A DNA stretch of 64,000 nucleotides from the NCBI RefSeq assembly GCF_017916505.1, contig NZ_JAFMSZ010000004.1, positions 1 to 64,000 of the forward strand. Reading direction: 5' to 3'. The stretch comes from Naasia sp. SYSU D00057. GTDB lineage: Bacteria; Actinomycetota; Actinomycetes; Actinomycetales; Microbacteriaceae. Below the pieces are notes generated by a model. It did no database searches. It worked only from the letters and a program-made list of their open reading frames with translations, and was not told the DNA's origin. Made by a program: the position numbers and the translations under genes. How positions within the stretch are numbered: the first letter of the stretch is position 1; the number at the start of each line of letters is the position of its first letter. Of the stretch, positions 18,320 to 27,493 are shown one piece after another.

Positions 18320-19402
18320 TCAGCCGCGCCAGCGCGCCCGGAGGTACTGCGGCGGCCAGTAGTCGAGCTGCGCACCGAGCTCGTGCGCGGCGCGGAGCGG
18401 GAAGTGCGGATCGCGCAGCAGCTCGCGGGCGAGCAGGACCACGTCGGCCCGGCCGGAGGCGACGATCTCCTCCGCCTGATGCGGATCGGTGATGAGCCCC
18501 ACCGCGCCGACGGGCGACTCGATCGCCTCGCGCACGTGCTCGGCGAGGTGCACCTGGTAGCCGGGGCCGACGGGGATGTCGACGCCGGGCACGAGACCCG
18601 CGCTCGAGACGTCGAACAGGTCGGCGCCCGCCTCCCGGCACCAGTCGGCGACGGCGGCCGTGTCCTCGACGGTCCAGCCGCCGTGCGCCCAGTCCGTGCC
18701 GCTGAACCGGACGAGCACGGGCGCGTCCGCACCGGCCGCCTCGCGCACCGCCCGCACGACGCGCAGCAGCAGGCGCGCCCGGTTCTCGAGGCTCCCGCCG
18801 TACTCGTCCTCGCGGAAGTTGCTGAGCGGCGACAGGAACTGGTGCAGCAGGTAGCCGTGCGCGGCGTGCACCTCGACGAGGTCGAAGCCCGCCTCGACGG
18901 CCCGCCGGGTCGCGGCCGCGAACGCGTCGACCACGGCGTCGATGCCGGCGGCGTCGAGTGCGCTCGGCTCCGCGTACCCGTCGAACGCGACGGCGGACGG
19001 CGCGACGGTCGGCCAGCCGCCCTGGTCGAGCGGCACCGAGCCGGACACCGGTGCCCAGGGCCGCCAGGTCGACGCCTTCCGCCCGGCGTGGGCCAGCTGG
19101 ATCCCCGCGACAGCGCCCTGGCCGTGCAGGAATCGGACGATGGGTCGCCACGCCTCGGCCTGCTCGTCGTTCCAGAGGCCCGTGTCCTCGGGCGTGATAC
19201 GCCCCTCCGGCACCACGGCCGTCGCCTCGACGATGACGCCCCCTGCTCCGCCCCGCGCGAGGCTGCCGAGGTGCACGAGGTGCCACTCGGTCGGCACGCC
19301 GTCGTGCCGGTCCACCGAGTACTGGCACATCGGCGCGACCCAGATCCGGTTGCGGGCGGTGACGCCGCGGAGCGTGAGCGGGGTGAACAGGACGGACGGC
19401 AT
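18320..19402 (-). CDS. NADH:flavin oxidoreductase, old yellow enzyme family (YqjM class)
   Basis: The 360-residue TIM-barrel flavoprotein begins with LFTPLTLRGVTARNRIWVAPMCQYS, which has the N-terminal cysteine typical of YqjM-like enzymes. It also has QLAHAGRKAS, VEVHAAHGYLLHQFLSP and DEYGGSLENRARLLL, covering the FMN-contacting and substrate-binding segments. Family members reduce the C=C bond of enones using NADPH, often for detoxification. GGAG precedes the ATG. Confidence 0.9.
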   Translation of the reverse strand: MPSVLFTPLTLRGVTARNRIWVAPMCQYSVDRHDGVPTEWHLVHLGSLARGGAGGVIVEATAVVPEGRITPEDTGLWNDEQAEAWRPIVRFLHGQGAVAGIQLAHAGRKASTWRPWAPVSGSVPLDQGGWPTVAPSAVAFDGYAEPSALDAAGIDAVVDAFAAATRRAVEAGFDLVEVHAAHGYLLHQFLSPLSNFREDEYGGSLENRARLLLRVVRAVREAAGADAPVLVRFSGTDWAHGGWTVEDTAAVADWCREAGADLFDVSSAGLVPGVDIPVGPGYQVHLAEHVREAIESPVGAVGLITDPHQAEEIVASGRADVVLLARELLRDPHFPLRAAHELGAQLDYWPPQYLRARWRG

Positions 19403-19530
19403 GCGGCTCCGAGGTCGGCGTGGAAAGGAAGGCCCGACGGCGGGCTCTGTCCACGCTAGCCCCGCGAGGGAGCGGGCCGGGCCGCGCCGCCGGGCCCCGC
19501 ACCGCGCGAGTCCCGGTGCGGGGCCGGAAA

Positions 19531-19536
19531 TAGGGT
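19531..19536 (+). promoter_or_regulatory. Candidate -10 (TAGGGT) of leaderless nnrD
   Basis: TAGGGT ends six bases before the ATG at 19543 with no ribosome-binding site between them. Confidence 0.4.
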
Positions 19537-19542
19537 GTCCCC

Positions 19543-20382
19543 ATGACGGCGATCTCGGGCTGGACGGACGCGGACACTGCGGCGGAGTACCGCGTGCCCG
19601 TCCCGGGCGACGACAAGTACTCGCGCGGCGTCGTCGGCATCCTCACCGGATCGGCCCGGTATCCGGGCGCCGCGGTGCTCGGCGTCGAGGGTGCGGCCCG
19701 CGCGGGGACAGGCATGATCCGCTACCTCGGCGACGAGGGCGCCGCCCGCTTCGTGCTGCAGCGGAGGCCCGAGGCGGTGACCGCGCCCGGCCGGGTTCAG
19801 GCGTGGGTGATCGGCTCGGGCATGGACGCCGAGCAGCGCTCGGGCGAGCTGCGCGAGCAGATCGAGGCAGCCCTGTCGCAGGGGCTGCCCGTCGTGCTCG
19901 ACGCCGGTGCGCTCGACCTCGCCCGCGGCACGGAGGGGCCGACGCTCGTCACCCCGCACGCGGGCGAGCTCGCGAAGCTCCTCGGCGACCGCGGCGTCGA
20001 GGTGGAGCGACGGGCCGTCGAGGCGGACGGCGCGGGTTGGGCCGCGCGCGCGGCGGAGCTGCTCGGCGTCACGGTGCTGCTCAAGGGCAGCACGACCTTC
20101 GTGGTCCGGCCGGACGGCAGCGGCCACCGATTGCAGGCAGGGCCGGCGTGGCTCGCCACCGCCGGCTCCGGGGACGTGCTCGCGGGCATCCTCGGCGCGC
20201 TCGCCGCCGCGCGCTCGGACGACCTCGTCGCGGATCCCGCCCGCTTCGCCCGCGTCGCCGCGGCGGGCGCCTGGCTGCACGGCCGGGCGGGGGAGCGGGC
20301 GTCGGGCGGCGGTCCGCTTGTCGCCCTCGACATCGCCGAGGCCCTGCCGGGCGCCATCGCGGCACTCCTGCACGACTCTTGA
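19543..20382 (+). CDS. nnrD: ADP-dependent NAD(P)H-hydrate dehydratase
   Basis: The 279-residue protein is the ribokinase-like YjeF C-terminal domain on its own. It shows VVGILTGSARYPGAAVLGV, TLVTPHAGELAKLLG, VLLKGSTTFVV and TAGSGDVLAGILGAL, the nucleotide and NADHX-binding motifs. It repairs hydrated NADH and NADPH. The epimerase domain (NnrE) is not fused here and no gene for it is in the window. Confidence 0.9.
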   Translation: MTAISGWTDADTAAEYRVPVPGDDKYSRGVVGILTGSARYPGAAVLGVEGAARAGTGMIRYLGDEGAARFVLQRRPEAVTAPGRVQAWVIGSGMDAEQRSGELREQIEAALSQGLPVVLDAGALDLARGTEGPTLVTPHAGELAKLLGDRGVEVERRAVEADGAGWAARAAELLGVTVLLKGSTTFVVRPDGSGHRLQAGPAWLATAGSGDVLAGILGALAAARSDDLVADPARFARVAAAGAWLHGRAGERASGGGPLVALDIAEALPGAIAALLHDS

Positions 20383-20462
20383 ACGATTCTCAGGCGCACC
20401 TCGTGCTGGGAGAAGGGTCCATCACCTTGAATGGATCCGACACGACGACCGAAGGAGAGCCC

Positions 20463-20933
20463 ATGACCGCCGTGCCCACCATCCGGAGCAGCCGCACCGC
20501 CCTGCTGTCCCTCGCCGGACTCGGACTGATCGGCGCGCTCGCCGGCTGCTCCGGCAACGCCGTCGCGGAGGGCGCCGACACGGGCACCGACGCAGGCAGC
20601 GGCTCGAGCGCGGACACCGGCACGGGCGGAGACGGCACCTACGCGGACGGCACCTATGAGGCGGACGGCAGCTACACCTCGCCCGGCGGGCAGGAGAGCG
20701 TCGGCGTCAGCATCACACTGGAGGACGACGTCGTCACGGCCGTGACCGTGACGCCGCACGCGACGAGCGGCAACGCGAAGCAGTTCCAGACGCAGTTCGC
20801 CGGCGCCATCGCGGGCGAGGTGGTGGGCAAGGACATCGACTCGCTGGAGGTGTCGCGCGTCGCCGGATCGTCGCTCACGAGCGGGGGCTTCAACGACGCG
20901 CTGGAGGCGATCAAGGCCGATGCCGCCTCGTGA
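20463..20933 (+). CDS. FMN-binding-domain lipoprotein (flavinylated electron carrier)
   Basis: The 156-residue exported lipoprotein has a signal peptide and lipobox LAGC with Cys29, then a Gly/Ser/Thr/Asp-rich tether (about 32-60), then an FMN-binding domain. The flavinylation motif is VAGSSLTSGGF with Thr139 the likely acceptor. In this family ApbE attaches FMN through a phosphoester to that threonine, and the apbE gene overlaps this one by 14 bases. The ATG follows AAGGAGAG. The protein should sit on the outer face of the membrane and accept electrons from the membrane reductase two genes down. Confidence 0.85.
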   Translation: MTAVPTIRSSRTALLSLAGLGLIGALAGCSGNAVAEGADTGTDAGSGSSADTGTGGDGTYADGTYEADGSYTSPGGQESVGVSITLEDDVVTAVTVTPHATSGNAKQFQTQFAGAIAGEVVGKDIDSLEVSRVAGSSLTSGGFNDALEAIKADAAS

Positions 20934-21783
20934 GCGGCGCTTCGACGCGATCGGCACGTCCTGGCGCATCGACACCGCCGAGCCGCTGGGCGACGCCGTG
21001 TTCGCGGCGATCCTCGCGCGCATCGACGGGTTCGACCGCGCCTACTCGCGCTTCCGCGCCGACTCGCTCGTCCGCCGCCTGGCCCGGGATGGCGGCACCG
21101 TCGAGTTCCCGGAGGAGGACCGCGCGCTGTTCGAGCTGTACGACGCGCTCCACCGCCTCACCGGCGGCGCCATGACCCCGCTCGTCGGGGCGTCGCTCGA
21201 GCGCCTCGGCTACGACGCGGACTACCGGCTCGGTCCGGCAGGCCCCGCCCTGCCGAGCCCGGCCTGGGCCGACAGCATCACGGTGGACGGCACCCGTGTG
21301 ACGGCGGCGCATCCGGTGCTTCTCGATCTCGGAGCGGCCGGAAAGGGCCGCCTCGTCGATCTCGTGCAGGGGGAGCTCGCCGCGCTCGGCGCAGCGGAGT
21401 CGACGGTCGACGCGAGCGGCGACCTCCGGCACGCAGGCCCGCAGCCGCTGCGCGTCGCGCTCGAGCACCCCTACGACCCGAAGCGGGCCATCGGGGTCGT
21501 CGAGGTTCGGGGAGCGCTCTGCGCCTCGGCGGCGAACCGGCGCGCCTGGGGCGACGGGCTGCACCACGTCCTCGACGCGCGCACGGGCCTCCCGGTCCGG
21601 GAGGTGGCCGCCACCTGGGTGCTCGCCGACACCGCCCTCGTCGCGGACGGCCTCGCCACCGCCCTGTTCCTCGCCGAGCCGGCCGCCCTTCTCGACGACT
21701 TCGACTTCTCCTACGTGCGGATGTTCACCGACGGTGCCGCCGAGTGGTCCGCCGACCTGCCGGGCGAGGTGTTCACGGCGTGA
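20920..21783 (+). CDS. apbE: FAD:protein FMN transferase
   Basis: The 287-residue ApbE-family protein shows FDRAYSRFRADSLVRRL near residue 40, the magnesium/FAD-site motif LDLGAAGKGRLVD near residue 135, VDASGDL near residue 165, and HHVLDARTGLPV with VADGLATALF. No signal peptide is obvious, which is notable because many ApbE proteins are exported. Its likely substrate is the FMN-binding lipoprotein encoded just upstream. It overlaps the next gene by GTGA. Confidence 0.88.
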   Translation: MPPRERRFDAIGTSWRIDTAEPLGDAVFAAILARIDGFDRAYSRFRADSLVRRLARDGGTVEFPEEDRALFELYDALHRLTGGAMTPLVGASLERLGYDADYRLGPAGPALPSPAWADSITVDGTRVTAAHPVLLDLGAAGKGRLVDLVQGELAALGAAESTVDASGDLRHAGPQPLRVALEHPYDPKRAIGVVEVRGALCASAANRRAWGDGLHHVLDARTGLPVREVAATWVLADTALVADGLATALFLAEPAALLDDFDFSYVRMFTDGAAEWSADLPGEVFTA

Positions 21784-23279
21784 GGCTCCTCGACCGCTTC
21801 ACCGGGAGCGTGCCGATGTACCGGCTCGTCACCCTCGCCCTGCTGATGCTCGCCGCCGTGTCCCTCGTGCTGTCGGCGACGGGCGGCATCTTCTACCCGC
21901 CGCTCGCGCTCGTCCTGTCGGGACTGGTGGCGGTCGGGGCCACGTGGGGCGCCAGCCGGCTGCTCGGGATCGCGTTCGGCGTGCGGCCGCACGACGAGTC
22001 CTCGGTCATCACCGGACTCATCCTCTTCTTCCTGTTCCTGCCCACCCTCGAGCCGGTGGGGCTCAGCGTGATCGCCTTCGCGGGCGTCCTGGCCGCCGCG
22101 AGCAAGTTCCTCCTGGTCCGGCACCGCCGGCACCTGTTCAACCCGGCCGCGGGGGCCGCGTTCCTGGTGGGGCTGACCGGACTCGGCGCGGCGGGCTGGT
22201 GGGTGGCGACGCCCGCGCTCGCGCCGCTCACCGCGGTGCTCGCGCTGCTGGTGCTCGCCCGGACCCGGACCCTCGGCACCGGCGCGCTGTTCGCCGGTCT
22301 CGCCTTCGTCCTCGTGGTGGCGCAGCTGCTGCCCTTCACCTCGGGCATCGCGGAGGCCGCGGGACTCGCGCTCGGCTCGTACCCGATCCTCTTCCTCGCG
22401 GGCTTTCTGCTCACCGAGCCGCAGACGCTGCCACCGCGGCGGTGGCAGCGGCTCGTCGTCGCCGCGGTCGTCGCTGTGCTGTTCGCGCTCCCGCTCACCT
22501 TCGGCTTCTCCGTCGGCACCTTCTATCTCAGCTCTGAGTTCGCGGTCGTCGCCGGGAACGCGGTCGCCGCGCTGCTCGCACTGCCGCTCGGCGCGAAGCT
22601 GCGCTTCACGGGGCGGCGGGAGGTCGCGCCGGGCGTCAGCGAGTTCTCGTTCGCGCCCGACCGGCCCGTCCGCGTGCTGCCGGGCCAGTACGTCGAGCTC
22701 GACCTGCCGCACGCGAAGGCGGACCGGCGCGGCCGCCGCCGTCACCTCACCGTCGTCGGGGCCGAGGACGGCGAGCTGCGCGTCGCCGTGCGCACACCGG
22801 AGCCGGGCAGCTCGTTCAAGCGCGCCCTCGCCGCGCTCGACCCGGGCGACGAGGTGCGGCTGACGACGGTCGGCGGCGACTTCCTGCTGCCGGACGATCC
22901 CGCGGTGCCCGTGCTCCTCGTCGCCGGCGGGATCGGCGTGACGCCGTTCGTGCGGCAGCTCGAGGCGGATGCGGTCGCGGGCGTCGACCGCGATGTGGTC
23001 GTGCTCCTCCGGGCGCCCTCGCCGGCCGAGGCGGCCTACCTCGACCGGCTGGCGGCGCTCGCGGACGCCGTGTTCCTCGTCACGCCGGAGCCGCCGGAGC
23101 GCGAGCAGCCCGGCGTGCGCTGGGCGCGGTCGCTCGAGGAGGCGCTCGCGCAGGTCGACCGGCTGGGCGACCGCCGGGTGTACGCGTCCGGCTCCCCGTC
23201 CTTCCTCGACCGCGCGCGGCGGGCGCTCAAGACGGCCGGCGCGGGCCGCGTGCACACGGACCTCTTCTCCGGCTACTGA
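21780..23279 (+). CDS. RnfD/NqrB-like membrane domain fused to ferredoxin-NADP reductase-like domain
   Basis: I use the GTG that overlaps the apbE stop, giving 499 residues. The first 270 or so form roughly ten hydrophobic segments. They resemble RnfD/NqrB-type subunits, including RHRRHLFNPAAGAAFLVG and GFLLTEPQTLPPRRWQR. The rest is a flavin reductase domain: VLPGQYVELDLP, an FAD-binding RRRHLTVVG and the NAD(P)-binding LLVAGGIGVTPFVRQLE. No iron-sulfur motif is present. I infer that it takes electrons from cytosolic NAD(P)H across the membrane to the flavinylated lipoprotein. Confidence 0.8.
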   Translation: MRLLDRFTGSVPMYRLVTLALLMLAAVSLVLSATGGIFYPPLALVLSGLVAVGATWGASRLLGIAFGVRPHDESSVITGLILFFLFLPTLEPVGLSVIAFAGVLAAASKFLLVRHRRHLFNPAAGAAFLVGLTGLGAAGWWVATPALAPLTAVLALLVLARTRTLGTGALFAGLAFVLVVAQLLPFTSGIAEAAGLALGSYPILFLAGFLLTEPQTLPPRRWQRLVVAAVVAVLFALPLTFGFSVGTFYLSSEFAVVAGNAVAALLALPLGAKLRFTGRREVAPGVSEFSFAPDRPVRVLPGQYVELDLPHAKADRRGRRRHLTVVGAEDGELRVAVRTPEPGSSFKRALAALDPGDEVRLTTVGGDFLLPDDPAVPVLLVAGGIGVTPFVRQLEADAVAGVDRDVVVLLRAPSPAEAAYLDRLAALADAVFLVTPEPPEREQPGVRWARSLEEALAQVDRLGDRRVYASGSPSFLDRARRALKTAGAGRVHTDLFSGY

Positions 23280-23307
23280 GCGGGACCGGGCGGCGCGGCG
23301 GCCGGGG

Positions 23308-24072
23308 CTAGGTCTCGGCGGCCGGCGGCAGCCCGGTCCGGCCGCCGACCCGGGCGAGGAACTCACGGGTGCGCGGCTCGCGCGGGCTGCCGAACACCTC
23401 GTCGGGCGTGCCCTCCTCGGCGACGAGACCGCCGTCGAGGAACACGACCCGGTCCGCGACGTCGCGGGCGAACGCCATCTCGTGCGTCGCCATGAGGATC
23501 GTCGTGCCGGCCCGGGCCAGCTCGCGCACGAGCTCGAGCACCTCGCCGACGAGCTCGGGGTCGAGGGCGCTCGTCACCTCGTCGAGCAGCAGCAGGTCCG
23601 GGTCGGTCGCGATCGCCCGGACGATGGCGACTCGCTGCTGCTGGCCGCCGGAGAGCCGGTCGGGATACGAGCGCGCGTGCTCGGCGAGCCCGATGCGCTC
23701 GAGCAGATCCAGGGCGCGCCGCTCCGCGTCTCCGCGGCTGCGGCGCAGCACGTGCCGGGAGGCGAGCGTCACGTTGTCGAGCACGGACAGGTGCGGGAAC
23801 AGGTTGAAGTGCTGGAAGACCACGCCGATCCGCGCCCGGACGGGGTCCGGCTTCACGCGCGGGTCGCTGATGTCCTCGCCGCCCAGCAGGACCTGTCCGT
23901 CATCGATCGGCTCCAGCAGGTTGACCACCCGCAGCAGCGTCGACTTGCCCGACCCGCTCGCCCCGATGAGGGCGACGACGTCGCCCTCGGCCACGGCCAG
24001 GTCGATGCCGCGGAGCACCTCGCGGTCGCCGAACGACTTGCGGATGCCGGAGAGCCTCAGCAGCTCGCTCAT
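23308..24072 (-). CDS. Polar amino-acid ABC transporter ATP-binding protein
   Basis: The 254-residue ATPase has Walker A GASGSGKST, the Q-loop in VVFQHFNLFPHLSV, signature LSGGQQQRVAIVRAI, Walker B LLLLDEVTSALDPE and switch ATHEMAFARD. These forms are typical of the GlnQ/HisP-type amino-acid importer class. The ATG overlaps the permease stop (ATGA), the last step of a substrate-binding protein-permease-ATPase operon. Confidence 0.93.
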   Translation of the reverse strand: MSELLRLSGIRKSFGDREVLRGIDLAVAEGDVVALIGASGSGKSTLLRVVNLLEPIDDGQVLLGGEDISDPRVKPDPVRARIGVVFQHFNLFPHLSVLDNVTLASRHVLRRSRGDAERRALDLLERIGLAEHARSYPDRLSGGQQQRVAIVRAIATDPDLLLLDEVTSALDPELVGEVLELVRELARAGTTILMATHEMAFARDVADRVVFLDGGLVAEEGTPDEVFGSPREPRTREFLARVGGRTGLPPAAET

Positions 24073-24929
24073 ACGACCGCTCCCATCTGCTCCCGGCGCC
24101 GCATCCGCGCGGTGTACCAGTCGGTGAGCCGGATGAGCGGCAGCGCGAGCAGGACGAAGAGCAGCCCGGCGAGGACGTACGGCGTGAAGTTGAAGGCGGC
24201 GGCCGTCTCGATCTGGGCGGCCCGGACCGCGTCCACAGCGCCGAGCACGGAGATGAGACCGACGTCCTTCTGCATCGCGACGAGGTCGTTCATGAGCGCC
24301 GGCGTCACCTTGCGGACGGCCTGGGGCAGGATCACGAGCCGCATCGACTGGGCGTGGCTGAGTCCGAGGGAGCGCGCCGCGAGCCGCTGGGAGGGGTGCA
24401 CCGCCTCGATGCCCGCCCGGAACACCTCCGACACGTAGGCCGAGTAGACGAGCACGAGCGCGACGGTGCCGAGCACCGCAGCCGGCGGGCGCTCGTCGGT
24501 GAAGCCGAGGCCCGGGATCCCGAAGCCGACCAGGTAGAGCACGATGATGAGCGGCATGCCCCGGAAGACGTCGGTGTAGCCCGCCGCGATCGCGCGCAGC
24601 GGGAAGAACACGGGCCCGCGGAGGGTGCGCAGCGTCGCGATCACGATGCTGACGACGAGGACGCCGGCCGCGGCGAACACGAGCACCGTGAGGTTGAGCA
24701 GCAGCCCCTGGAACACGCGCGGCCAGGCGCGGGCGGCGACCGACGGGTCGAAGAACGTCCCCTGGACCGCGGCCCAGCCGGGCGTGTTGACGAGGGTCAG
24801 CCAGACGACGAGCGCGAACACGACCGTGGACGCCGCCGCGACGAGGACGGACCGTGCCGTCTGCCGCCGCCGGTAGCGCCGCCGGCCGAGCTCGAGCTCG
24901 CTCGGGACCGCCGGAGCGGGGGCGGTCAC
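24069..24929 (-). CDS. Amino-acid ABC transporter permease
   Basis: The 286-residue membrane protein has several transmembrane segments and the HisM/GlnP signature region YTDVFRGMPLIIVLYLVGFG, plus the cytoplasmic loop EVFRAGIEAVHPSQRLAARS, which is the ATPase contact. The GTG start shares four bases with the substrate-binding protein gene. The reading frame remains open upstream but that part is a shadow of the binding-protein gene. Confidence 0.92.
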   Translation of the reverse strand: MTAPAPAVPSELELGRRRYRRRQTARSVLVAAASTVVFALVVWLTLVNTPGWAAVQGTFFDPSVAARAWPRVFQGLLLNLTVLVFAAAGVLVVSIVIATLRTLRGPVFFPLRAIAAGYTDVFRGMPLIIVLYLVGFGIPGLGFTDERPPAAVLGTVALVLVYSAYVSEVFRAGIEAVHPSQRLAARSLGLSHAQSMRLVILPQAVRKVTPALMNDLVAMQKDVGLISVLGAVDAVRAAQIETAAAFNFTPYVLAGLLFVLLALPLIRLTDWYTARMRRREQMGAVV

Positions 24930-25777
24930 TCCAGGACGGGCGCGTCGCCCGCGTCGGCGAGCCACTCCTGCGCGAGCTCGTCGAGCGTGCCGTCCTCGCG
25001 CAGCGCGTCGACCGCGGCGCTCACGTCCTCGGTGAGCGGGCTGTCCTTCTCGAGCACGAGGCCGAACCGGTCGCTCTCGCCGCTGCCCTGGGGGAGCTGG
25101 CCGATGAGCACGCCGTCGTCGAGCTCGACGCCGGCGATGAAGAAGGCCGTCGGCAGGTCGACGACGATCGCGTCGACGGTGCCGCTTCGCAGGGCGAGTA
25201 CGGCGTCCTCGTTGGTGTTGAACGCCTGCGCCCCGGCGGTCGGCGCGATCTGCTCCTCGACGGCGGTGAAGCTCGTGGTGCCGGTCTGCGCGCCGACGAG
25301 CAGGTCCTTGAGATCGGCGAGGGACGCGGCGTCGGCCGCCTTGGAGGACCCGGTGGTCACGACCACCTGCGTGGTCTCGTAGTAGGGCGAGGAGAAGTCG
25401 ACGTTCTGCGCACGCTCCTCGGTGATCGAGAACTGCTGCAGGTTCACGTCGAAGTTCTTCGGACCGGGCGCGATCGCCTCGTCGAAGGTGGTGCGGACCC
25501 AGACCACGTCGTCCTCGTCGAAGCCGAGCTGCTCGGCGACGGCGTAGGCGACGGCCGCCTCGTAGCCCTCTCCCGACTCCGGTGCGTCGTCGATGACCCA
25601 CGGATAGTAGGCGGGCTCGCCGGTGGCGACCGTGAACTTGCCCTCGGTCACGTATCCGCTGTCCGACTCACCGCCGGTGCCGCCGGACGAGGCGGGGGAG
25701 GAGGCGCAGCCGCCGAGGACGAGGCCGGCGGCGGCGAGGGCGGCGATCGTGCCGACGCGGCGGAAGGACAGGGTCAT
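24926..25777 (-). CDS. Amino-acid ABC transporter substrate-binding lipoprotein
   Basis: The 283-residue protein has a signal peptide with lipobox LGGC, a Ser/Gly tether, and a family 3 solute-binding domain: YVTEGKFTVATGEPAYYPW, then NVDFSSPYYETTQVVVTT and LVGAQTGTTSF. This family binds polar amino acids; the ligand cannot be read from sequence. The ATG is preceded by GAGGAG. First gene of a three-gene operon linked by 4-base overlaps. Confidence 0.92.
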   Translation of the reverse strand: MTLSFRRVGTIAALAAAGLVLGGCASSPASSGGTGGESDSGYVTEGKFTVATGEPAYYPWVIDDAPESGEGYEAAVAYAVAEQLGFDEDDVVWVRTTFDEAIAPGPKNFDVNLQQFSITEERAQNVDFSSPYYETTQVVVTTGSSKAADAASLADLKDLLVGAQTGTTSFTAVEEQIAPTAGAQAFNTNEDAVLALRSGTVDAIVVDLPTAFFIAGVELDDGVLIGQLPQGSGESDRFGLVLEKDSPLTEDVSAAVDALREDGTLDELAQEWLADAGDAPVLE

Positions 25778-25849
25778 GGCGTCTCCTCGGTGCAGGCGGA
25801 AGGGGGCGCTGCGGTAGCGTGCTGTGGTGCCGCCGCGCCGGGATACAGC

Positions 25850-27115
25850 ATGACCGAACGAGGGGTCTCGGTCAGCAGAGCGCGTCGAATTGTTACAGGG
25901 CCGATCGGCGCCTGGGCGGCGTTCGTCCTGGTGCACTCCGCGCTCGCTCTGATCAACCTGCTCGACACCGTGCACCTGCCCTTCGGCGACGTCGTGCAGG
26001 TGTACCGCTTCTGGATGGACTACGCCGCCGAGAACGGCGTCCTGGTCGGCATCGACACCGGCTGGGTGTACCCGGTGGGGGCCCTGCTGCCGATGGGGAT
26101 CGCCTACCTGTTCGGGCCCGAGCCGTACGGCGTCGTGTGGCTCGGGCTCGTCACGCTGCTCGACGCGGCCGCGTTCGCGGTGCTGCTGCGCCGGCGCCCC
26201 GCCGCCGCGTGGTGGTGGGTCGCGTTCCTCGCCGCGCTCGGCCCGGTCGCGCTCGGCCGCCTCGACTCCGTCACCGCGCCGCTCGCCATCCTCGGCCTGC
26301 TGTGGCTGTCCTCGCGCCCGGTGCTCGCGGGCGCCCTGCTCGGCCTCGGCGCCTGGATCAAGGTGTGGCCGGCCGCCCTGCTCGCCGCCGGGGTGCTGGC
26401 GGTCCGCCGCCGATCCGCCCTCGTCCTCGGCGGGGCCGGCGTGAGCCTCGCGGTGCTCGCGGCCGCGCTCGTCCTCGGCGGCGGCGCGAACATCCTCGGC
26501 TTCATCGCGACGCAGGGGAGCCGCGGCCTGCAGGTGGAGGCGCCGGTCAGCTCGTGGTGGCTGTGGCAGTCGGTGCTCGGCCTCGACGGCGCGCGGATCT
26601 ACTACGACCAGGAGATCCTCACCTATCAGGTGCTCGGCGACGGGGTCGCGACCGCGTCCGCCGCCATGACGCCCCTCCTCGTCGCGGCCGTCGCGGTGCT
26701 GCTGCTGCTCGCGCTGCGCGCGATGCGCCGCGACGTCGGCACCGAGGCGCTGCTCGTTCCGCTGACCCTCGCCCTGGTCGTCGCGATGCTCGTCTTCAAC
26801 AAGGTGGGCTCGCCGCAGTTCGTCGCGTGGCTCGCCGCGCCCGTCCTGCTCGCGCTGGTCCTGCGGCGGCCGGACGCGCTCGTCTGGGCCGGGTCGGTGT
26901 TCGCGATCGCGCTGCTCACGCAGATCGTCTACCCGTGGGCGTACGGCCCGCTCATCCGAGGCGACTCCCTCGCGGCTTCCGTGCTCACGCTGCGGAACCT
27001 CGGGCTCGTCGCGGTGCTCGCCCTCGCGGTCCGCGCGCTGTGGCGGCTCCCCGGATCCTCGCACCCGGACCCGGTAGACCGGACCCCGACGGTCCTGACC
27101 GCCGACCGCACCTGA
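25850..27115 (+). CDS. GT87-family (DUF2029) polyprenol-phosphate sugar transferase
   Basis: The 421-residue protein is almost wholly hydrophobic, with about ten transmembrane segments. It has the early lumenal region YRFWMDYAAENG and the motif LGLGAWIKVWPAALL, both typical of the DUF2029/GT87 mannosyl- or arabinosyl-transferases of actinobacteria. These use polyprenyl-phosphate sugars to extend cell-envelope glycans. I take the ATG at 25850; the frame upstream is open only as a shadow of the ABC operon. A TAGCGT hexamer lies at 25815. Confidence 0.8.
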   Translation: MTERGVSVSRARRIVTGPIGAWAAFVLVHSALALINLLDTVHLPFGDVVQVYRFWMDYAAENGVLVGIDTGWVYPVGALLPMGIAYLFGPEPYGVVWLGLVTLLDAAAFAVLLRRRPAAAWWWVAFLAALGPVALGRLDSVTAPLAILGLLWLSSRPVLAGALLGLGAWIKVWPAALLAAGVLAVRRRSALVLGGAGVSLAVLAAALVLGGGANILGFIATQGSRGLQVEAPVSSWWLWQSVLGLDGARIYYDQEILTYQVLGDGVATASAAMTPLLVAAVAVLLLLALRAMRRDVGTEALLVPLTLALVVAMLVFNKVGSPQFVAWLAAPVLLALVLRRPDALVWAGSVFAIALLTQIVYPWAYGPLIRGDSLAASVLTLRNLGLVAVLALAVRALWRLPGSSHPDPVDRTPTVLTADRT

Positions 27116-27144
27116 ACCGACCCCCGATCCGCCCAGGAGGCATC

Positions 27145-27477
27145 ATGCTCGTCGCATTCTCGGTCGCCCCGAGCGGGAGGGAGGCCGCCGGCGACTCCCT
27201 GCACGACGCCGTCGCGGCGGCGGTCCGCGTGGTCCGCGAGTCGGGGCTGCCGAACTCCACCGACTCCATGTTCACGACTCTCGAGGGCGAGTGGGACGAG
27301 GTCTTCGACGTGATCAAACGGGCCACGGAGGCGGTCGGCGCTTACGGCACGCGCGTGTCCCTCGTGCTGAAGGCCGACATCCGGCCCGGCCGCACCGGCG
27401 AGCTGGAGGGCAAGGTGCAGCGGCTCGAGGAGGCGCTGAATCGGCAGCAGGACTCACCGGGCCCGGCCGGTCGATGA
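27145..27477 (+). CDS. Thiamine-binding/MTH1187 family small protein
   Basis: The 110-residue protein matches the MTH1187/YkoF-like fold: LVAFSVAPSG at the start, AAVRVVRESGLPNSTDSMFTTLEG in the middle and RVSLVLKADIRPGR near the end. Family members are small ferredoxin-like oligomers, some binding thiamine. AGGAGG precedes the ATG. No thiamine riboswitch is visible upstream. The role here is unknown. Confidence 0.8.
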   Translation: MLVAFSVAPSGREAAGDSLHDAVAAAVRVVRESGLPNSTDSMFTTLEGEWDEVFDVIKRATEAVGAYGTRVSLVLKADIRPGRTGELEGKVQRLEEALNRQQDSPGPAGR

Positions 27478-27493
27478 GCGAGGAGGCGGATCC

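Noticed and set aside
27116-27144. Thiamine riboswitch before the thiamine-binding-type gene.
   Set aside because: The gap is only 29 bases and holds just a ribosome-binding site.
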